From Azonexaceae bacterium (GTDB lineage Bacteria; Pseudomonadota; Gammaproteobacteria; Burkholderiales; Rhodocyclaceae), in contig JAAXVL010000018.1 of NCBI GenBank assembly GCA_013335535.1, forward strand, positions 1 to 53,702: DNA of 53,702 nucleotides. Reading direction: 5' to 3'. The position numbers and the translations under genes were made by a program. The notes beneath the pieces are model-generated. The model ran no database searches. It was not told the DNA's origin and saw only the letters and a list, made by a program, of their open reading frames with translations. Each line of letters opens with the position of its first letter. Positions within the stretch are counted from its first letter, which is position 1. This document shows, piece after piece, positions 1-8,379 of the stretch.

Positions 1-215
1 CCCTTGAGAGGTGCCGAGCAACGCAGGGGCTGGCGGAAAAGGGGCGAGGACTGTCTGAGGGCGCAGCCCGAGTTCCGCAGCCCCCGCCAGTCCCGAGTAG
101 CGCAGGGAACCGGCGCAGCCGGCACCGACCCAGGGTCGCCTTCTTTTTGCTTACTTTTTCTTGGCGAATCAAGAAAAAGTGAGACGCCCCGCAAGGGCGG
201 AACCCCAAGCCAATA
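1..215 (+). repeat. large interspersed repeat, copy R1 (probably truncated by the window edge)
   Basis: This block is closely similar to 8701-8925 and, inverted, to 8380-8600. Shared landmarks in order are GAGGTGCCGAGCAACG, GGGGCGAGGACTGT, a GAGTTCCGCAGCC box, AGTAGCGCAGGGAACCGG, GGGTCGCCTT, then a hairpin and a GGCGGAACCCC tail. The hairpin is ACTTTTTCTTG (153-163), loop GCGAAT, CAAGAAAAAGT (170-180). An open frame crosses the block, but it follows the repeat rather than any protein family, so no gene is called. Confidence 0.8.
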
Positions 216-247
216 AAGAATAACCCTCGATCAAACCAACCGGGACC

Positions 248-280
248 CCACGGTCAACCGGAAATTTCGCCCAAATTAAA
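248..280 (-). repeat. 36-bp short interspersed repeat, copy 1
   Basis: The minus strand reads TTTAATTTGGGCGAAATTT then CCGGTTGACCGTGG. This is the conserved core of a short repeat found up to nine times in the window (loose consensus CATTTCAATTTTGGCC, then a T-rich step, then CCGGTTGACCGTGG). It lies between repeat R1 and the promoter region of the first meta-cleavage operon. The core holds a small inverted repeat, CGGT-TG-ACCG. Confidence 0.8.
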
Positions 281-282
281 AA

Positions 283-331
283 GATACCTAACCGGTATCA
301 GTCATCCCGAAACAAGGTATTGGACGGTATC
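283..331 (+). promoter_or_regulatory. candidate LysR-type operator upstream of the first meta-cleavage operon
   Basis: GATACC-TAACC-GGTATC (283-299) is a perfect inverted repeat containing ATAC-N7-GTAT, the site type bound by BenM/CatM-like LysR regulators. Two further GGTAT half-sites follow in direct orientation at 316-321 and 326-331, 22 and 10 bp downstream, so all lie on the same helix face. The first gene starts at 430. No sigma54 -24/-12 pair was found between 217 and 429. The motif is seen; the identity of the binding protein is inferred, and no LysR gene lies in the window. Confidence 0.45.
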
Positions 332-429
332 GGTAACCGACCCCTAGACTGATTTCCATCCGGCCATGCCCGATAACCAAACACCATTCCTGCTCGCAAA
401 AAAAGCGCGCAGCCAAGCAAGGAGAAGCC

Positions 430-1890
430 GTGCAACTGATCAAAAATTTCATCAACGGTGAGTTTGTCGAGGGAAGCGAAGGCAAGACCTTCGACAAGCG
501 TTCGCCGCTCGACAACAAAGTCATCGCGCAGGTTTCCGAAGCCGGCAAGGCCGACGTCGATGCCGCCGTGCGTGCCGCCCACGCCGCCCGCAACGGCGTG
601 TGGGGCGGCCTCACAACCGACCAGCGCGTCGATTTGCTCTACGGCGTGGCCGACGAAATCACCCGCCGCTTCGAAGACTTCGTCGCTGCCGAAATGGCCG
701 ATACCGGTCAGCCCAATCACGTCATGCGCCATGTCTTCATCCCACGCGGTGCAGCCAATTTCAAGGTCTTCGCCGATGTCGTCAAGAACGTCCCGAGCGA
801 AAGCTTCCAGATGGCCACCCCGGACGGCGCCGGTGCGCTCAACTACGCCATCCGCGTCCCGAAAGGCGTCGTTGGCGTCATCTCACCGTGGAATGCGCCT
901 TTCCTGCTCATGACCTGGAAAGTCGGCCCGGCCCTGGCTTGCGGCAATACCGTCGTCGTCAAGCCGTCCGAAGAAACGCCGCTGACCACCACGCTGCTTG
1001 GCGAAGTGATGAATACGGTCGGTATTCCGAAAGGCGTCTTCAACGTCATCCAGGGATTCGGTCCAAATTCGGCCGGCGAATTCCTGACCCAGCATCCGCT
1101 CGTCGACGCCATCACCTTCACCGGCGAAACGCGCACTGGCACGGCCATCATGAAGGCAGCCGCCGAAGGCATGCGCGATGTCTCCTTCGAACTCGGCGGC
1201 AAGAACGCCGGCATCGTTTTCGCCGATGCCGACTTCGATGCGGCGGTCGACGGCATTTTCCGCTCGGCATTCCTTAACTCCGGGCAGGTTTGCCTCGGTA
1301 CCGAGCGCGTCTATGTCGAGCGGCCGATTTTCGACAAGTTCGTTCAGGCGCTCAAGGCCAAGGCCGAAGCCGTCAAGTTCGGCCGCCCGGATGACAAGAA
1401 TGCCAACTACGGCCCGCTGATCAGCGCCGAGCACAAGCAGAAGGTCATGTCCTACTACGCCAAGGCGGCGGCCGAAGGCGCCAATGTCGTGACCGGCGGC
1501 GGCGTGCCGACCATGCCGGCCGATCTGGCCGAGGGCCATTGGGTGCAGCCGACGATCTGGACCGGCTTGCCGGAAACGGCATCCGTTGTGCGCGAAGAAG
1601 TTTTTGGCCCGTGCTGCCACATCAGCCCCTTCGACAGCGAAAACGAAGTGATCAACAAGGCCAACGACAACGACTACGGCCTGTCGACCACGATCTGGAC
1701 GACCAACCTGGCCCGTGCCCACCGCGTCGCGGCGCGCATCGAAGTCGGCATTACGTGGATCAATAGCTGGTTCCTGCGCGATCTGCGCACGGCCTTCGGC
1801 GGCTCCAAGCAATCCGGCATCGGCCGTGAAGGCGGTGTCCATTCGCTCGAGTTCTACACCGAGACAAGAAACATTTGCGTGAAGCTCTGA
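430..1890 (+). CDS. dmpC: 2-hydroxymuconic semialdehyde dehydrogenase, copy 1
   Basis: NAD-dependent oxidation of 2-hydroxymuconate semialdehyde, the ring-cleavage product of catechol, to 2-hydroxymuconate (4-oxalocrotonate enol) in the cytoplasm. The 486-residue length is normal for the DmpC/XylG family of aldehyde dehydrogenases. The general base is Glu254 in FELGGKN and the nucleophile is Cys288 in GQVCLGTERV. The start is GTG, with GGAGAA 4 bases upstream. It is the first gene of a tightly packed meta-cleavage operon. A close paralogue of the same length, with the same catalytic positions, lies at 22935-24395. Assignment from family features is firm; substrate preference between the two copies cannot be told by reading. 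Confidence 0.93.
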   Translation: MQLIKNFINGEFVEGSEGKTFDKRSPLDNKVIAQVSEAGKADVDAAVRAAHAARNGVWGGLTTDQRVDLLYGVADEITRRFEDFVAAEMADTGQPNHVMRHVFIPRGAANFKVFADVVKNVPSESFQMATPDGAGALNYAIRVPKGVVGVISPWNAPFLLMTWKVGPALACGNTVVVKPSEETPLTTTLLGEVMNTVGIPKGVFNVIQGFGPNSAGEFLTQHPLVDAITFTGETRTGTAIMKAAAEGMRDVSFELGGKNAGIVFADADFDAAVDGIFRSAFLNSGQVCLGTERVYVERPIFDKFVQALKAKAEAVKFGRPDDKNANYGPLISAEHKQKVMSYYAKAAAEGANVVTGGGVPTMPADLAEGHWVQPTIWTGLPETASVVREEVFGPCCHISPFDSENEVINKANDNDYGLSTTIWTTNLARAHRVAARIEVGITWINSWFLRDLRTAFGGSKQSGIGREGGVHSLEFYTETRNICVKL

Positions 1891-1897
1891 GGCCCTA

Positions 1898-2695
1898 ATG
1901 AACGAAGAAAAAATCAAGCAATACGGCGACGAGCTTTACGAAGCCTGGCTCGCCTGCCGCCCGGTGCGCCCGCTGCTCGAACGCGAGCCGGAGATCACCA
2001 TCGAGGATGCCTATCAGATCCAGGAACGTTTCGTCGCCCGCCGCGTGCAGGCCGGCGAAACGATTATCGGCAAGAAAATCGGCGCAACGAGCAAGCCGGT
2101 GCAGGATTTTCTCGGCGTCTATCAGCCCGATTTTGGCATGCTGCTCTCCGGCATGGTCTATCAGGAAGGTGACACCATCGACCTCGCCACGCTGATCCAG
2201 CCCAAAGCCGAGGCCGAACTGGCCTTCGTTCTCAAGGCCGACCTCAAAGGCCCGGGCATCACGGCGATGGACGTCATCCGCGCCACCGACTACGTGCTGC
2301 CGTGCTTCGAGATCGTCGATTCGCGCATCACCGACTGGAAGATCAAGATCCAGGACACCGTCGCCGACAACGCTTCCTGCGGCGTCTATGTGCTGGGCAA
2401 GACCAAGGGCGATCCGCGCAAGCTCGACATCACGCTGGCCGGCATGGTGCTCGAGAAAAACGGTGAGCTGTTCTCGACCGGCGTCGGCGCTGCCGTGCAA
2501 GGTTCACCGGCCAATGCCGTCGCCTGGCTGGCCAACACGCTGGGCGAACTGGGCATTCCGTTCAAGGCCGGCGAGGTCATCCTGTCCGGTTCACAATCGG
2601 CGCTCGTACCAGTCGTTGATGGCGACGAGCTGGTGTGCACGGTAGGCGGCCTCGGCACCTGCTCGGTCAAATTCGCCGGAAGGAGCAAAGCATGA
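1898..2695 (+). CDS. dmpE: 2-oxopent-4-enoate hydratase, copy 1
   Basis: Adds water to 2-hydroxypenta-2,4-dienoate to give 4-hydroxy-2-oxovalerate. The 265-residue protein belongs to the MhpD/DmpE hydratase fold. The metal-binding glutamates expected from MhpD correspond to Glu105 and Glu107 (KAEAELAF) and Glu138 (FEIVDSR). It starts 7 bases after dmpC and overlaps the decarboxylase by ATGA. The hydratase and decarboxylase of this pathway form a complex in Pseudomonas, and the adjacent overlapping genes fit that. It is distinguished from the related decarboxylase by GKKIGATSK and the DWKIKIQDT segment. The paralogue is at 24429-25211. Confidence 0.92.
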   Translation: MNEEKIKQYGDELYEAWLACRPVRPLLEREPEITIEDAYQIQERFVARRVQAGETIIGKKIGATSKPVQDFLGVYQPDFGMLLSGMVYQEGDTIDLATLIQPKAEAELAFVLKADLKGPGITAMDVIRATDYVLPCFEIVDSRITDWKIKIQDTVADNASCGVYVLGKTKGDPRKLDITLAGMVLEKNGELFSTGVGAAVQGSPANAVAWLANTLGELGIPFKAGEVILSGSQSALVPVVDGDELVCTVGGLGTCSVKFAGRSKA

Positions 2696-3495
2696 GCATG
2701 ACTGTCACCCTCGGTCGCGAAGACATCGTTCGCCTGTGCGAACGCGTCGAAGGCGCCCAGACCCGCGCCTACGCCATACCCAAACTGACCGACGAATACC
2801 CGAACATGACCATCGGCGATGGCTACGCCGTGCAGCTTGAGCTGCGCCGCCGCTTCCTCGCCGCCGGCCACAAGCAGGTCGGCTGGAAAGCCGGCCTGAC
2901 CTCGAAGGCCAAGATGATCCAGATGGGCGTCAATGTCCCGTCCATCGGCTTCCTGACCGACCGCATGGCGCGCCCGGAAAACTCGGCGATCAAGACATCC
3001 GATCTCGTTCACCCGCGCGTCGAGTGCGAGGTCGCCTTCGTTATGAAGAAAACGCTGAAAGGTCCGAACTGCACGCGGCAGGATGTCCTGGATGCGACTG
3101 ACTACGTGCTGCCGGCGGTTGAAATCATCGACTCGCGCTTCTCCGGTTTCAAGTTCGATCTGGAAAGCGTCGTCGCCGACAACGGTTCATCGGCCCGCTT
3201 TGTTGGCGGTGGCCGCGCCCGTTATCCGGCCGATATTGACCTGCGCACGCTTGGTGTGGTCATGGAGAAGAACGGCGAGATCGTCACCCTTGGCGCGTCT
3301 GCAGCTGTGCTCGGCCATCCGGCCGAAGCCATCGCCATGCTGGTCAATATCCTGGCCGAGCTGGGCGAGGAATTGCCGGCCGGCAGCTTCGTGATGAGCG
3401 GCGGAATCACCGAAGCCATCCCGGTCAAGCCGGGCGACAGCATCGTCGCGCGCTTCCAGGAGCTGGGCAGCGTGTCGATGCGCTTCATTGAATAA
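2692..3495 (+). CDS. dmpH: 4-oxalocrotonate decarboxylase, copy 1
   Basis: Decarboxylates 2-oxo-3-hexenedioate to 2-oxopent-4-enoate and passes it to the hydratase. The 267-residue protein has the decarboxylase version of the fold: VGWKAGLTSKAKM, HPRVECEVAFV (metal glutamates) and EIIDSRFSGFKFDLESVVADN. The ATG at 2692 is chosen because it overlaps the hydratase stop (ATGA) and has GGAAGGAG just upstream; an in-frame earlier start at 2635 would run deep into the hydratase gene. The paralogue is at 25229-26017. Confidence 0.92.
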   Translation: MSMTVTLGREDIVRLCERVEGAQTRAYAIPKLTDEYPNMTIGDGYAVQLELRRRFLAAGHKQVGWKAGLTSKAKMIQMGVNVPSIGFLTDRMARPENSAIKTSDLVHPRVECEVAFVMKKTLKGPNCTRQDVLDATDYVLPAVEIIDSRFSGFKFDLESVVADNGSSARFVGGGRARYPADIDLRTLGVVMEKNGEIVTLGASAAVLGHPAEAIAMLVNILAELGEELPAGSFVMSGGITEAIPVKPGDSIVARFQELGSVSMRFIE

Positions 3496-3515
3496 AAACA
3501 ACGGAGGAGACAAAG

Positions 3516-3746
3516 GTGCCAATCATCGAAATGCATCTCATGCAGGGCCGTAGCGTCGAACAGAAACGCGCCGTGGCGGAAGCCGTGGCCGAGGCGGTGA
3601 CGCGAACGCTGGGCGTGGGGCCGGAGCAGGTTCGCCTGCTCATCACCGAGCATAGCAGTGAGGAATTTTCGGTCGGTGGCGTGACGGCCGGGCGCAAGCA
3701 GGAATTGGCTGCAATGCAGGCCGCAACATCGGCGAAAAAATCGTAG
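3516..3746 (+). CDS. dmpI: 4-oxalocrotonate tautomerase
   Basis: Converts 2-hydroxymuconate to 2-oxo-3-hexenedioate using the amino-terminal proline as general base. The GTG start (GGAGGAG at 3503-3509) is followed at once by the Pro codon, so removal of Met exposes Pro1. After Met removal, Arg11 sits in EGRS-like GRSVEQK and a second Arg in VRLLITEHSSEEF, matching Arg11/Arg39 of the XylH/DmpI family. At 76 residues it has a short alanine- and lysine-rich C-terminal tail beyond the usual 62. It is the only classical 4-OT in the window; the second meta module lacks one and may rely on this copy. Confidence 0.92.
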   Translation: MPIIEMHLMQGRSVEQKRAVAEAVAEAVTRTLGVGPEQVRLLITEHSSEEFSVGGVTAGRKQELAAMQAATSAKKS

Positions 3747-3764
3747 GTTTTGGAGAGTAACAAC

Positions 3765-4679
3765 ATGAAAAAAATCAGATGCGCGCTGATCGGTTCCGGC
3801 AACATCGGCACCGACCTGATCTACAAGATCCAGCGCAGCCCCTTCCTTGAACCTGTCTGGATGGTCGGCATCGATCCCGAGTCCGAAGGCCTGGCCCGTG
3901 CCCGCGACATGGGCCTGAAAACCACGGCGGCCGGTGTCGATGGCCTGCTGCCGCACGTCCTCGAAGACAACATCCAGATCGCCTTCGATGCAACCAGCGC
4001 CTACGTTCACGCCGAAAATTCGCGCAAGCTCAACGAGCTGGGCGTCATGATGATCGACCTGACGCCGGCCGCCATCGGCCCCTTGTGCGTACCGCCGGTC
4101 AACCTCAAGGCGCACGCCGAAAAGGTCGAGATGAACGTGAACATGATTTCGTGTGCCGGTCAGGCGACGATTCCCATCGTCTTCGCCGTGTCGCGCATTC
4201 AGGCCGTCGGCTATGGCGAGATCGTCGCCAGCCTCGCCTCGAAATCGATTGGCCCGGGCACCCGCGCCAATCTCGATGAATTCACCTACACGACGTCGAA
4301 CGCCATCGAGATCGTCGGTGGTGCCCGCAAGGGCAAGGCGCTGGCCATCATCAACCCGGCCGAACCGCCGATGATGATGCGCAACACCATTTCCTGCCTG
4401 ACCGACGACGAGCCGGATCAGGCAAAGATCACCGAATCCGTGCTCGAGATGATCAAGGAAGTGCAGAAGTACGTGCCGGGCTACCGCTTGGTCAATGGCC
4501 CGCTGTTCGATGGCAAGCGCGTCACGGTCTTCATGGAAGTCGCCGGCCTCGGCGATTACCTGCCCAAGTACGCCGGCAATCTCGACATCATGACTGCCGC
4601 CGCGACGCGCACGGCCGAAATGTTCGCCCAGGAAATCATCGCTGGCACCATCCAGCTCAAGTCACCGGAGGTCGCGTAA
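3765..4679 (+). CDS. dmpF: acetaldehyde dehydrogenase (acylating)
   Basis: Oxidises acetaldehyde with NAD+ and CoA to acetyl-CoA. The 304-residue DmpF/MhpF-type enzyme has a Rossmann motif GSGNIG near residue 10 and the catalytic Cys130 in [10 protein letters not shown]. The ATG at 3765 is preferred, since TGGAGAG is spaced correctly; the TTG at 3750 has no ribosome site. Its stop overlaps the aldolase start (TAATG). In this family dehydrogenase and aldolase form a complex that channels the volatile acetaldehyde, and the overlapping genes fit that. It is present once, so it must serve both meta modules unless another copy exists elsewhere. Confidence 0.93.
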   Translation: MKKIRCALIGSGNIGTDLIYKIQRSPFLEPVWMVGIDPESEGLARARDMGLKTTAAGVDGLLPHVLEDNIQIAFDATSAYVHAENSRKLNELGVMMIDLTPAAIGPLCVPPVNLKAHAEKVEMNVNMISCAGQATIPIVFAVSRIQAVGYGEIVASLASKSIGPGTRANLDEFTYTTSNAIEIVGGARKGKALAIINPAEPPMMMRNTISCLTDDEPDQAKITESVLEMIKEVQKYVPGYRLVNGPLFDGKRVTVFMEVAGLGDYLPKYAGNLDIMTAAATRTAEMFAQEIIAGTIQLKSPEVA

Positions 4680-5734
4680 TGAGCGCCGAGCAAAGTCTCA
4701 AGGGTCGCAAGATCATCATCCACGACATGTCCCTGCGCGACGGCATGCACGCCAAGCGCGAGCAGATGAGCATCGAGCAGATGGTCACCATCGCCACGGC
4801 ACTCGACGATGCCGGCGTGCCGCTGATCCAGGTCACGCACGGCGCCGGCATGGGTGGCAACTCGCTGCAGCACGGTTTTGCACCGCACAGCAATGAGGAA
4901 TACATCAGCGCCGTGGCATCGAAAATGAAGCAGGCCAAAATTTCGGTGCTGCTCATCCCCGGTCTCGGCACCATGAAGGAACTCAAGTCGGCCTACGATT
5001 GCGGCGCGCGCAGCGTGCACGTCGCCACCCACTGCACCGAAGCCGACACCTCGCCGCAGCACATCGCCTTTGCCCGCAAGCTGGGCATGGACACCACCGG
5101 CTTCCTGATGATGGCCCACCTCAACACGCCGGAGGGGTTGGCGCAGCAGGGCAAGCTCATGGAGTCCTACGGCGCGCAGACGGTGTACATCACCGACTCG
5201 GCCGGCTACATGCTGCCGGCCGACGTCAAGGCGCGGGTTGCGGCCTTGCGCGCCGTGCTCAAACCGGAAACCGAAATTGGTTTCCACGGCCACCACAACA
5301 TGGGCATGGGCATCGCCAACTCCATTGCTGCCATCGAGGAAGGTGCCAGTCGGATTGACGCCTCCGTGGCAGGGCTCGGCGCCGGGGCAGGCAATACACC
5401 GCTTGAAGTCTTCGCTGCCGTCTGCGAGCGCATGGGCATCGTTACCGGTTGCGACCTGTTCAAGCTCATGGACATGGCCGAAGACATCATCGTGCCGATG
5501 ATGGACCACATGGTCCGCGTCGACCGGTCGTCGCTGACGCTGGGTTTTGCCGGTGTCTATTCGACCTTCCTGCTCCATGCCAAGCGGGCCGCCGAGCGCT
5601 TCGGCGTGCCGGCACGTGACATTCTGGTCGAGCTGGGGCGTAAGAAGATGATTGGTGGGCAGGAGGATATGATCGTCGATACGGCGATGACCATGGCCAA
5701 GGAGCGCGGATTGCTCAAGGACGCGGCGGCCTGA
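4679..5734 (+). CDS. dmpG: 4-hydroxy-2-oxovalerate aldolase
   Basis: Splits 4-hydroxy-2-oxovalerate into pyruvate and acetaldehyde, the last step of the meta pathway. The 351-residue HMGL-like TIM barrel has Arg20-Asp21 and His24 in [11 protein letters not shown], matching the catalytic Arg17/Asp18/His21 of DmpG. Metal ligands His203 and His205 lie in GFHGHHNMG. The C-terminal helical part ([11 protein letters not shown] onward) is the region that contacts the dehydrogenase partner. It is translationally coupled to dmpF by a one-base overlap, and no second copy exists in the window. Confidence 0.94.
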   Translation: MSAEQSLKGRKIIIHDMSLRDGMHAKREQMSIEQMVTIATALDDAGVPLIQVTHGAGMGGNSLQHGFAPHSNEEYISAVASKMKQAKISVLLIPGLGTMKELKSAYDCGARSVHVATHCTEADTSPQHIAFARKLGMDTTGFLMMAHLNTPEGLAQQGKLMESYGAQTVYITDSAGYMLPADVKARVAALRAVLKPETEIGFHGHHNMGMGIANSIAAIEEGASRIDASVAGLGAGAGNTPLEVFAAVCERMGIVTGCDLFKLMDMAEDIIVPMMDHMVRVDRSSLTLGFAGVYSTFLLHAKRAAERFGVPARDILVELGRKKMIGGQEDMIVDTAMTMAKERGLLKDAAA

Positions 5735-5757
5735 TTTTGGGTATTAATCGTCGATGC

Positions 5758-5779
5758 GGGAATGGCTGCGGCCATTCCC
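5758..5779 (+). other. intercistronic hairpin after dmpG
   Basis: GGGAATGGC (5758-5766), loop TGCG, GCCATTCCC (5771-5779) is a perfect nine-base-pair stem. No T-run follows, so it is more likely an RNA-stabilising or attenuating hairpin between the core pathway genes and the accessory genes than a strong terminator. Confidence 0.5.
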
Positions 5780-5803
5780 GATTATTATCAGGAGTAGCGA
5801 GCA

Positions 5804-6559
5804 ATGGCTGAAACAAGGGAATGGGTCGTCGTCGTCGGGGCCACCGGTGCCTTCGGCTCGGTCATGGTCGAGCGCTTTCTCGCGCGCGGTCTGGGCGTGC
5901 TGGCTGTGGCACGCAGCGCTGCATCGCTGGCTGATCTAGCGGCGAAGCATCCGGGCCTCGTGCCCTGTGCCGCCGATATTTCGGATGACGCTTCTATCGA
6001 GGTCATCAAGGCAGCCTTGCCCGGTCCGGTACGCATGGTCGTCCACGGCCCCGGCGTAGCGGTCGGTGGCGGCGTGCTGACTATTGCCACGCAGGCGATG
6101 ATCGACGCGGTCAATATCAAGGTTGGCGGCTTCCTGCGCCTGGTGCGTGCGGTAGACGGGCACCTGCTGCCCAATTCGCGATTGGTCGCCATCGGCGGTC
6201 ACTACGGTTTCGAGCCGACGGCCTACGCCGCTGCGGCCGGGGTCGGAAATGCAGCGCTGGTCAATGTCGTGCGCCAGATGAGCCTGGCCTATGGGGCGCG
6301 CGGCATCACGGCGCACCTCGTCGCACCCGGGCCGGCCGACACTGAGCGCCTGCGCCGGGTGGCGGCGGATCGGGCCAGGATGCTCGGCACGACAGTCGAA
6401 GCGGTCATGGAGTCCATGCGTGCCGAATCGTCGATTGGCGCTTTCACCGAACCGGGGCAGGTCGCCTGGGCGCTTGAAATGTTGCTGGCACCGGAGGCCT
6501 CGGCCATGACCGGTTCTTCCCTCATGCTCGATTCCGGCCGTCGCCACGGTCTACCGTAA
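5804..6559 (+). CDS. SDR-fold protein without the usual catalytic Ser and Lys
   Basis: The 251-residue protein has an intact cofactor motif, VVGATGAFG (residues 11-18), and the SDR-type C-terminal TGSSLMLDSG. The active site is abnormal. Tyr141 is present in TAYAAAAG, but the Lys expected four residues later is Ala145, and the Ser region reads AIGGHYG. It may therefore bind NAD(P) without classical oxidoreductase chemistry, or use a different mechanism. It follows dmpG in the same direction with GGAG at 5791. The last codons and stop lie within a 36-bp repeat. The substrate is not predictable; its position suggests an accessory role in aromatic catabolism. Confidence 0.7.
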   Translation: MAETREWVVVVGATGAFGSVMVERFLARGLGVLAVARSAASLADLAAKHPGLVPCAADISDDASIEVIKAALPGPVRMVVHGPGVAVGGGVLTIATQAMIDAVNIKVGGFLRLVRAVDGHLLPNSRLVAIGGHYGFEPTAYAAAAGVGNAALVNVVRQMSLAYGARGITAHLVAPGPADTERLRRVAADRARMLGTTVEAVMESMRAESSIGAFTEPGQVAWALEMLLAPEASAMTGSSLMLDSGRRHGLP

Positions 6560-6582
6560 AAAAGGGCCAAAATCCAAATGCC
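6545..6582 (-). repeat. 36-bp short interspersed repeat, copy 2, at a stop/start junction
   Basis: The minus strand reads GGCATTTGGATTTTGGCCC, then a T-run, then ACGGTAGACCGTG, a clear relative of the 36-bp family. On the coding strand it contains the TAA stop of the SDR gene (6557-6559) and supplies the ATG (6578) of the next gene, so it forms the whole junction between the two reading frames. Confidence 0.65.
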
Positions 6583-7012
6583 GATTCTCAATTTCCATCT
6601 GGTTCAGGGGCAGCATCAAGCGGCCCAGGTCGAAACCCTGCTGCTCAAAGCCAGCGCGCTGTTTGCCGAAGTGCTGGCCTGTCCGATCGACCGCGTGCGG
6701 GTGTTCGCCACCGAACATGCGCCGCAACATTTTTGCATCGGCGGCAAGTTGGTCAGCCAGCACGAGCAGGTCGCGCCGTACTTCTCCTTCATCGTGCTCG
6801 AAGGGCGTTCGCAGGCGGATCGCCAGCGTTTGTTGAGTGGCTTCACCGACCTCGTCGTTGAAATTCTCGGCGCGCCGCGCGCCAATGTACGTGGCGGCAT
6901 CGTGCCGGTGGCGCCATCGGACTGGAGTATCGGCGGTGCGCTGGCCAGCGAGTTGCGGCAGGCTGAAATTGAAGCCCGTCGACTGGCAGCAGAAGGCCGG
7001 CGAAGCGAATGA
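6578..7012 (+). CDS. tandem-fused tautomerase-superfamily protein
   Basis: The 144-residue protein is built from two 4-oxalocrotonate-tautomerase-like halves. The first half starts with Met-Pro, so processing would expose Pro1, and contains VRVFATEHAPQHFCIGG, but has Gln where Arg11 is expected. The second half has no leading Pro but keeps FIVLEGRSQADRQR (the Arg11 equivalent) and NVRGGIVPVAPSDWSIGG (the Arg39 and aromatic-50 equivalents). A pseudo-heterodimer with Pro from one half and Arg from the other is inferred, as in chloroacrylate dehalogenase-type enzymes. There is no strong ribosome site, since the start lies in a 36-bp repeat. It overlaps the next gene by ATGA. The reaction is unknown. 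Confidence 0.75.
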   Translation: MPILNFHLVQGQHQAAQVETLLLKASALFAEVLACPIDRVRVFATEHAPQHFCIGGKLVSQHEQVAPYFSFIVLEGRSQADRQRLLSGFTDLVVEILGAPRANVRGGIVPVAPSDWSIGGALASELRQAEIEARRLAAEGRRSE

Positions 7013-7728
7013 AAGTCCTCATCGTCCACGCCCACTACGAGGCCAAATCCTTCAATAGCGCGCTCAAGGACCTCGCCGTCAAAACGCTGACCGAGGCCGG
7101 CCACGAGGTCCAGGTTTCCGACCTCTATGCGATGAACTGGAACCCGGTCGCCTCCAAGGCCGATTTTGCCGAGCCGACCAACCCGGACTATTGCGTCTAT
7201 GCGCTGGAACAACGCAAGGGCTTCGAGTCGGGCAGCATCGCCCCGGACATCCAGGCCGAAATCGACAAGGTCGACTGGTGCGACCTGCTGATCTTCAATT
7301 TCCCGGTTTTCTGGTTCTCGGTGCCGGCCATCCTCAAAGGCTGGATCGACCGCGTTTTTGTTTCCGGACATTTCTACGGCGGCAAGCGTTTCTACGATCA
7401 GGGTGGCATGCGCGGCAAGAAGGCGATGCTCACGCTGTCGCTCGGCGGCCAGCCGCACATGTTCGGCCCGGACGCCATCCACGGCGAAATGGATACGCTG
7501 CTGCGCCCCGTCATGCGTGGCGCGCTGGCTTATTGCGGCTTCACGGTGCTGCCGCCTTACGTCGCCTACCACGTGCCTTACGTTACGACGGAGGCACGCC
7601 AGGCCATGCTCGACGATTATCGGGAACGTCTGCTCCATCTTGACGATCTGACACCCATCAAATTTCCCAAGCTGGGTGATTTCGACGATAAGCTTTATCC
7701 CAAAGAAATAAGCGCTGCTGTTTTATAA
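7009..7728 (+). CDS. NAD(P)H:quinone reductase-like flavodoxin-fold protein
   Basis: The 239-residue protein belongs to the NQO1/MdaB/KefF flavoprotein family. It has an N-terminal beta strand with HAHYEAKSFNSALKD for FMN/FAD phosphate binding, and FPVFWFSVPAILKGWIDRVF, the conserved flavin-contact segment. The likely reaction is two-electron reduction of quinones, which would protect against catechol-derived quinones. It is translationally coupled to the upstream tautomerase gene by ATGA overlap. The substrate is inferred from family only. Confidence 0.8.
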   Translation: MKVLIVHAHYEAKSFNSALKDLAVKTLTEAGHEVQVSDLYAMNWNPVASKADFAEPTNPDYCVYALEQRKGFESGSIAPDIQAEIDKVDWCDLLIFNFPVFWFSVPAILKGWIDRVFVSGHFYGGKRFYDQGGMRGKKAMLTLSLGGQPHMFGPDAIHGEMDTLLRPVMRGALAYCGFTVLPPYVAYHVPYVTTEARQAMLDDYRERLLHLDDLTPIKFPKLGDFDDKLYPKEISAAVL

Positions 7729-7738
7729 AGGAGAAGAC

Positions 7739-8344
7739 ATGAAGCTTTACTACGCCACCGGAGCCTGCTCCCTTTCCCCGCATATCGTCTTGAGCGAACT
7801 GGGTTTGCCCTACGAACTGGTGAAGGTTGAACTGTCCACCCATCTGACCGCCGATGGCCAGGACTACACTGCGATCAATCCCAAAGGCTACGTGCCGGCG
7901 TTGCAACTTGACGACGGCCAGTTGCTCACCGAAGGCCCGGCCATCGTCCAGTACCTGGCCGACCAGAAGCCGTCTGGCGGCCTGTTGCCGCCGGCCGGAA
8001 CGCTTGAGCGGGCGAGGGTGCAGGAGTGGTTGACCTTCATCGGCACCGAACTGCACAAGAATTTCAGTCCGTTGTTCAATCCGAATGCCTCGGCTGACTG
8101 GAAAGCAGCGGCGAAGGCCAATATCGAGCGGCGATTTGGTTACATCGAGAAGGCGCTGGCCGGACGCGACTATTTGACCGGGAGCAATTTCTGCGTGGCT
8201 GATGCTTATTTGTTTACGGTCGTGAACTGGACGAAGTTCGTCAAGATTGATCTGGCGCCGTGGCCGGCGTTGGCGGCTTTTCATCAGCGGGTGATGGCGC
8301 GGCCGGCGGTGCAGGCGGCATTGCGGGAAGAGGGACTGATTTAG
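7739..8344 (+). CDS. beta-class glutathione S-transferase
   Basis: The 201-residue protein has an N-terminal thioredoxin fold MKLYYATGACSLSPHI, with Cys10 typical of bacterial beta-class enzymes such as BphK. The cis-Pro motif is GYVPALQLDDG, followed by LTEGPAIVQYLAD for glutathione binding, and the C-terminal helical domain contains NFCVADAYLF. AAGGAGAAG precedes the start. It is the last gene of the left operon. GSTs of this class often sit in aromatic catabolic clusters, where they handle reactive or halogenated by-products; that role is inferred here. Confidence 0.9.
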   Translation: MKLYYATGACSLSPHIVLSELGLPYELVKVELSTHLTADGQDYTAINPKGYVPALQLDDGQLLTEGPAIVQYLADQKPSGGLLPPAGTLERARVQEWLTFIGTELHKNFSPLFNPNASADWKAAAKANIERRFGYIEKALAGRDYLTGSNFCVADAYLFTVVNWTKFVKIDLAPWPALAAFHQRVMARPAVQAALREEGLI

Positions 8345-8379
8345 CTTTTTGCTGGACTGCGTTCGGTAAAGTAGCATGG

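Noticed and set aside
217..429. Possible sigma54 promoter for the left meta operon
   Set aside because: I checked GG-N10-GC spacing across the gap and found no acceptable -24/-12 pair; only LysR-like half-sites were convincing.
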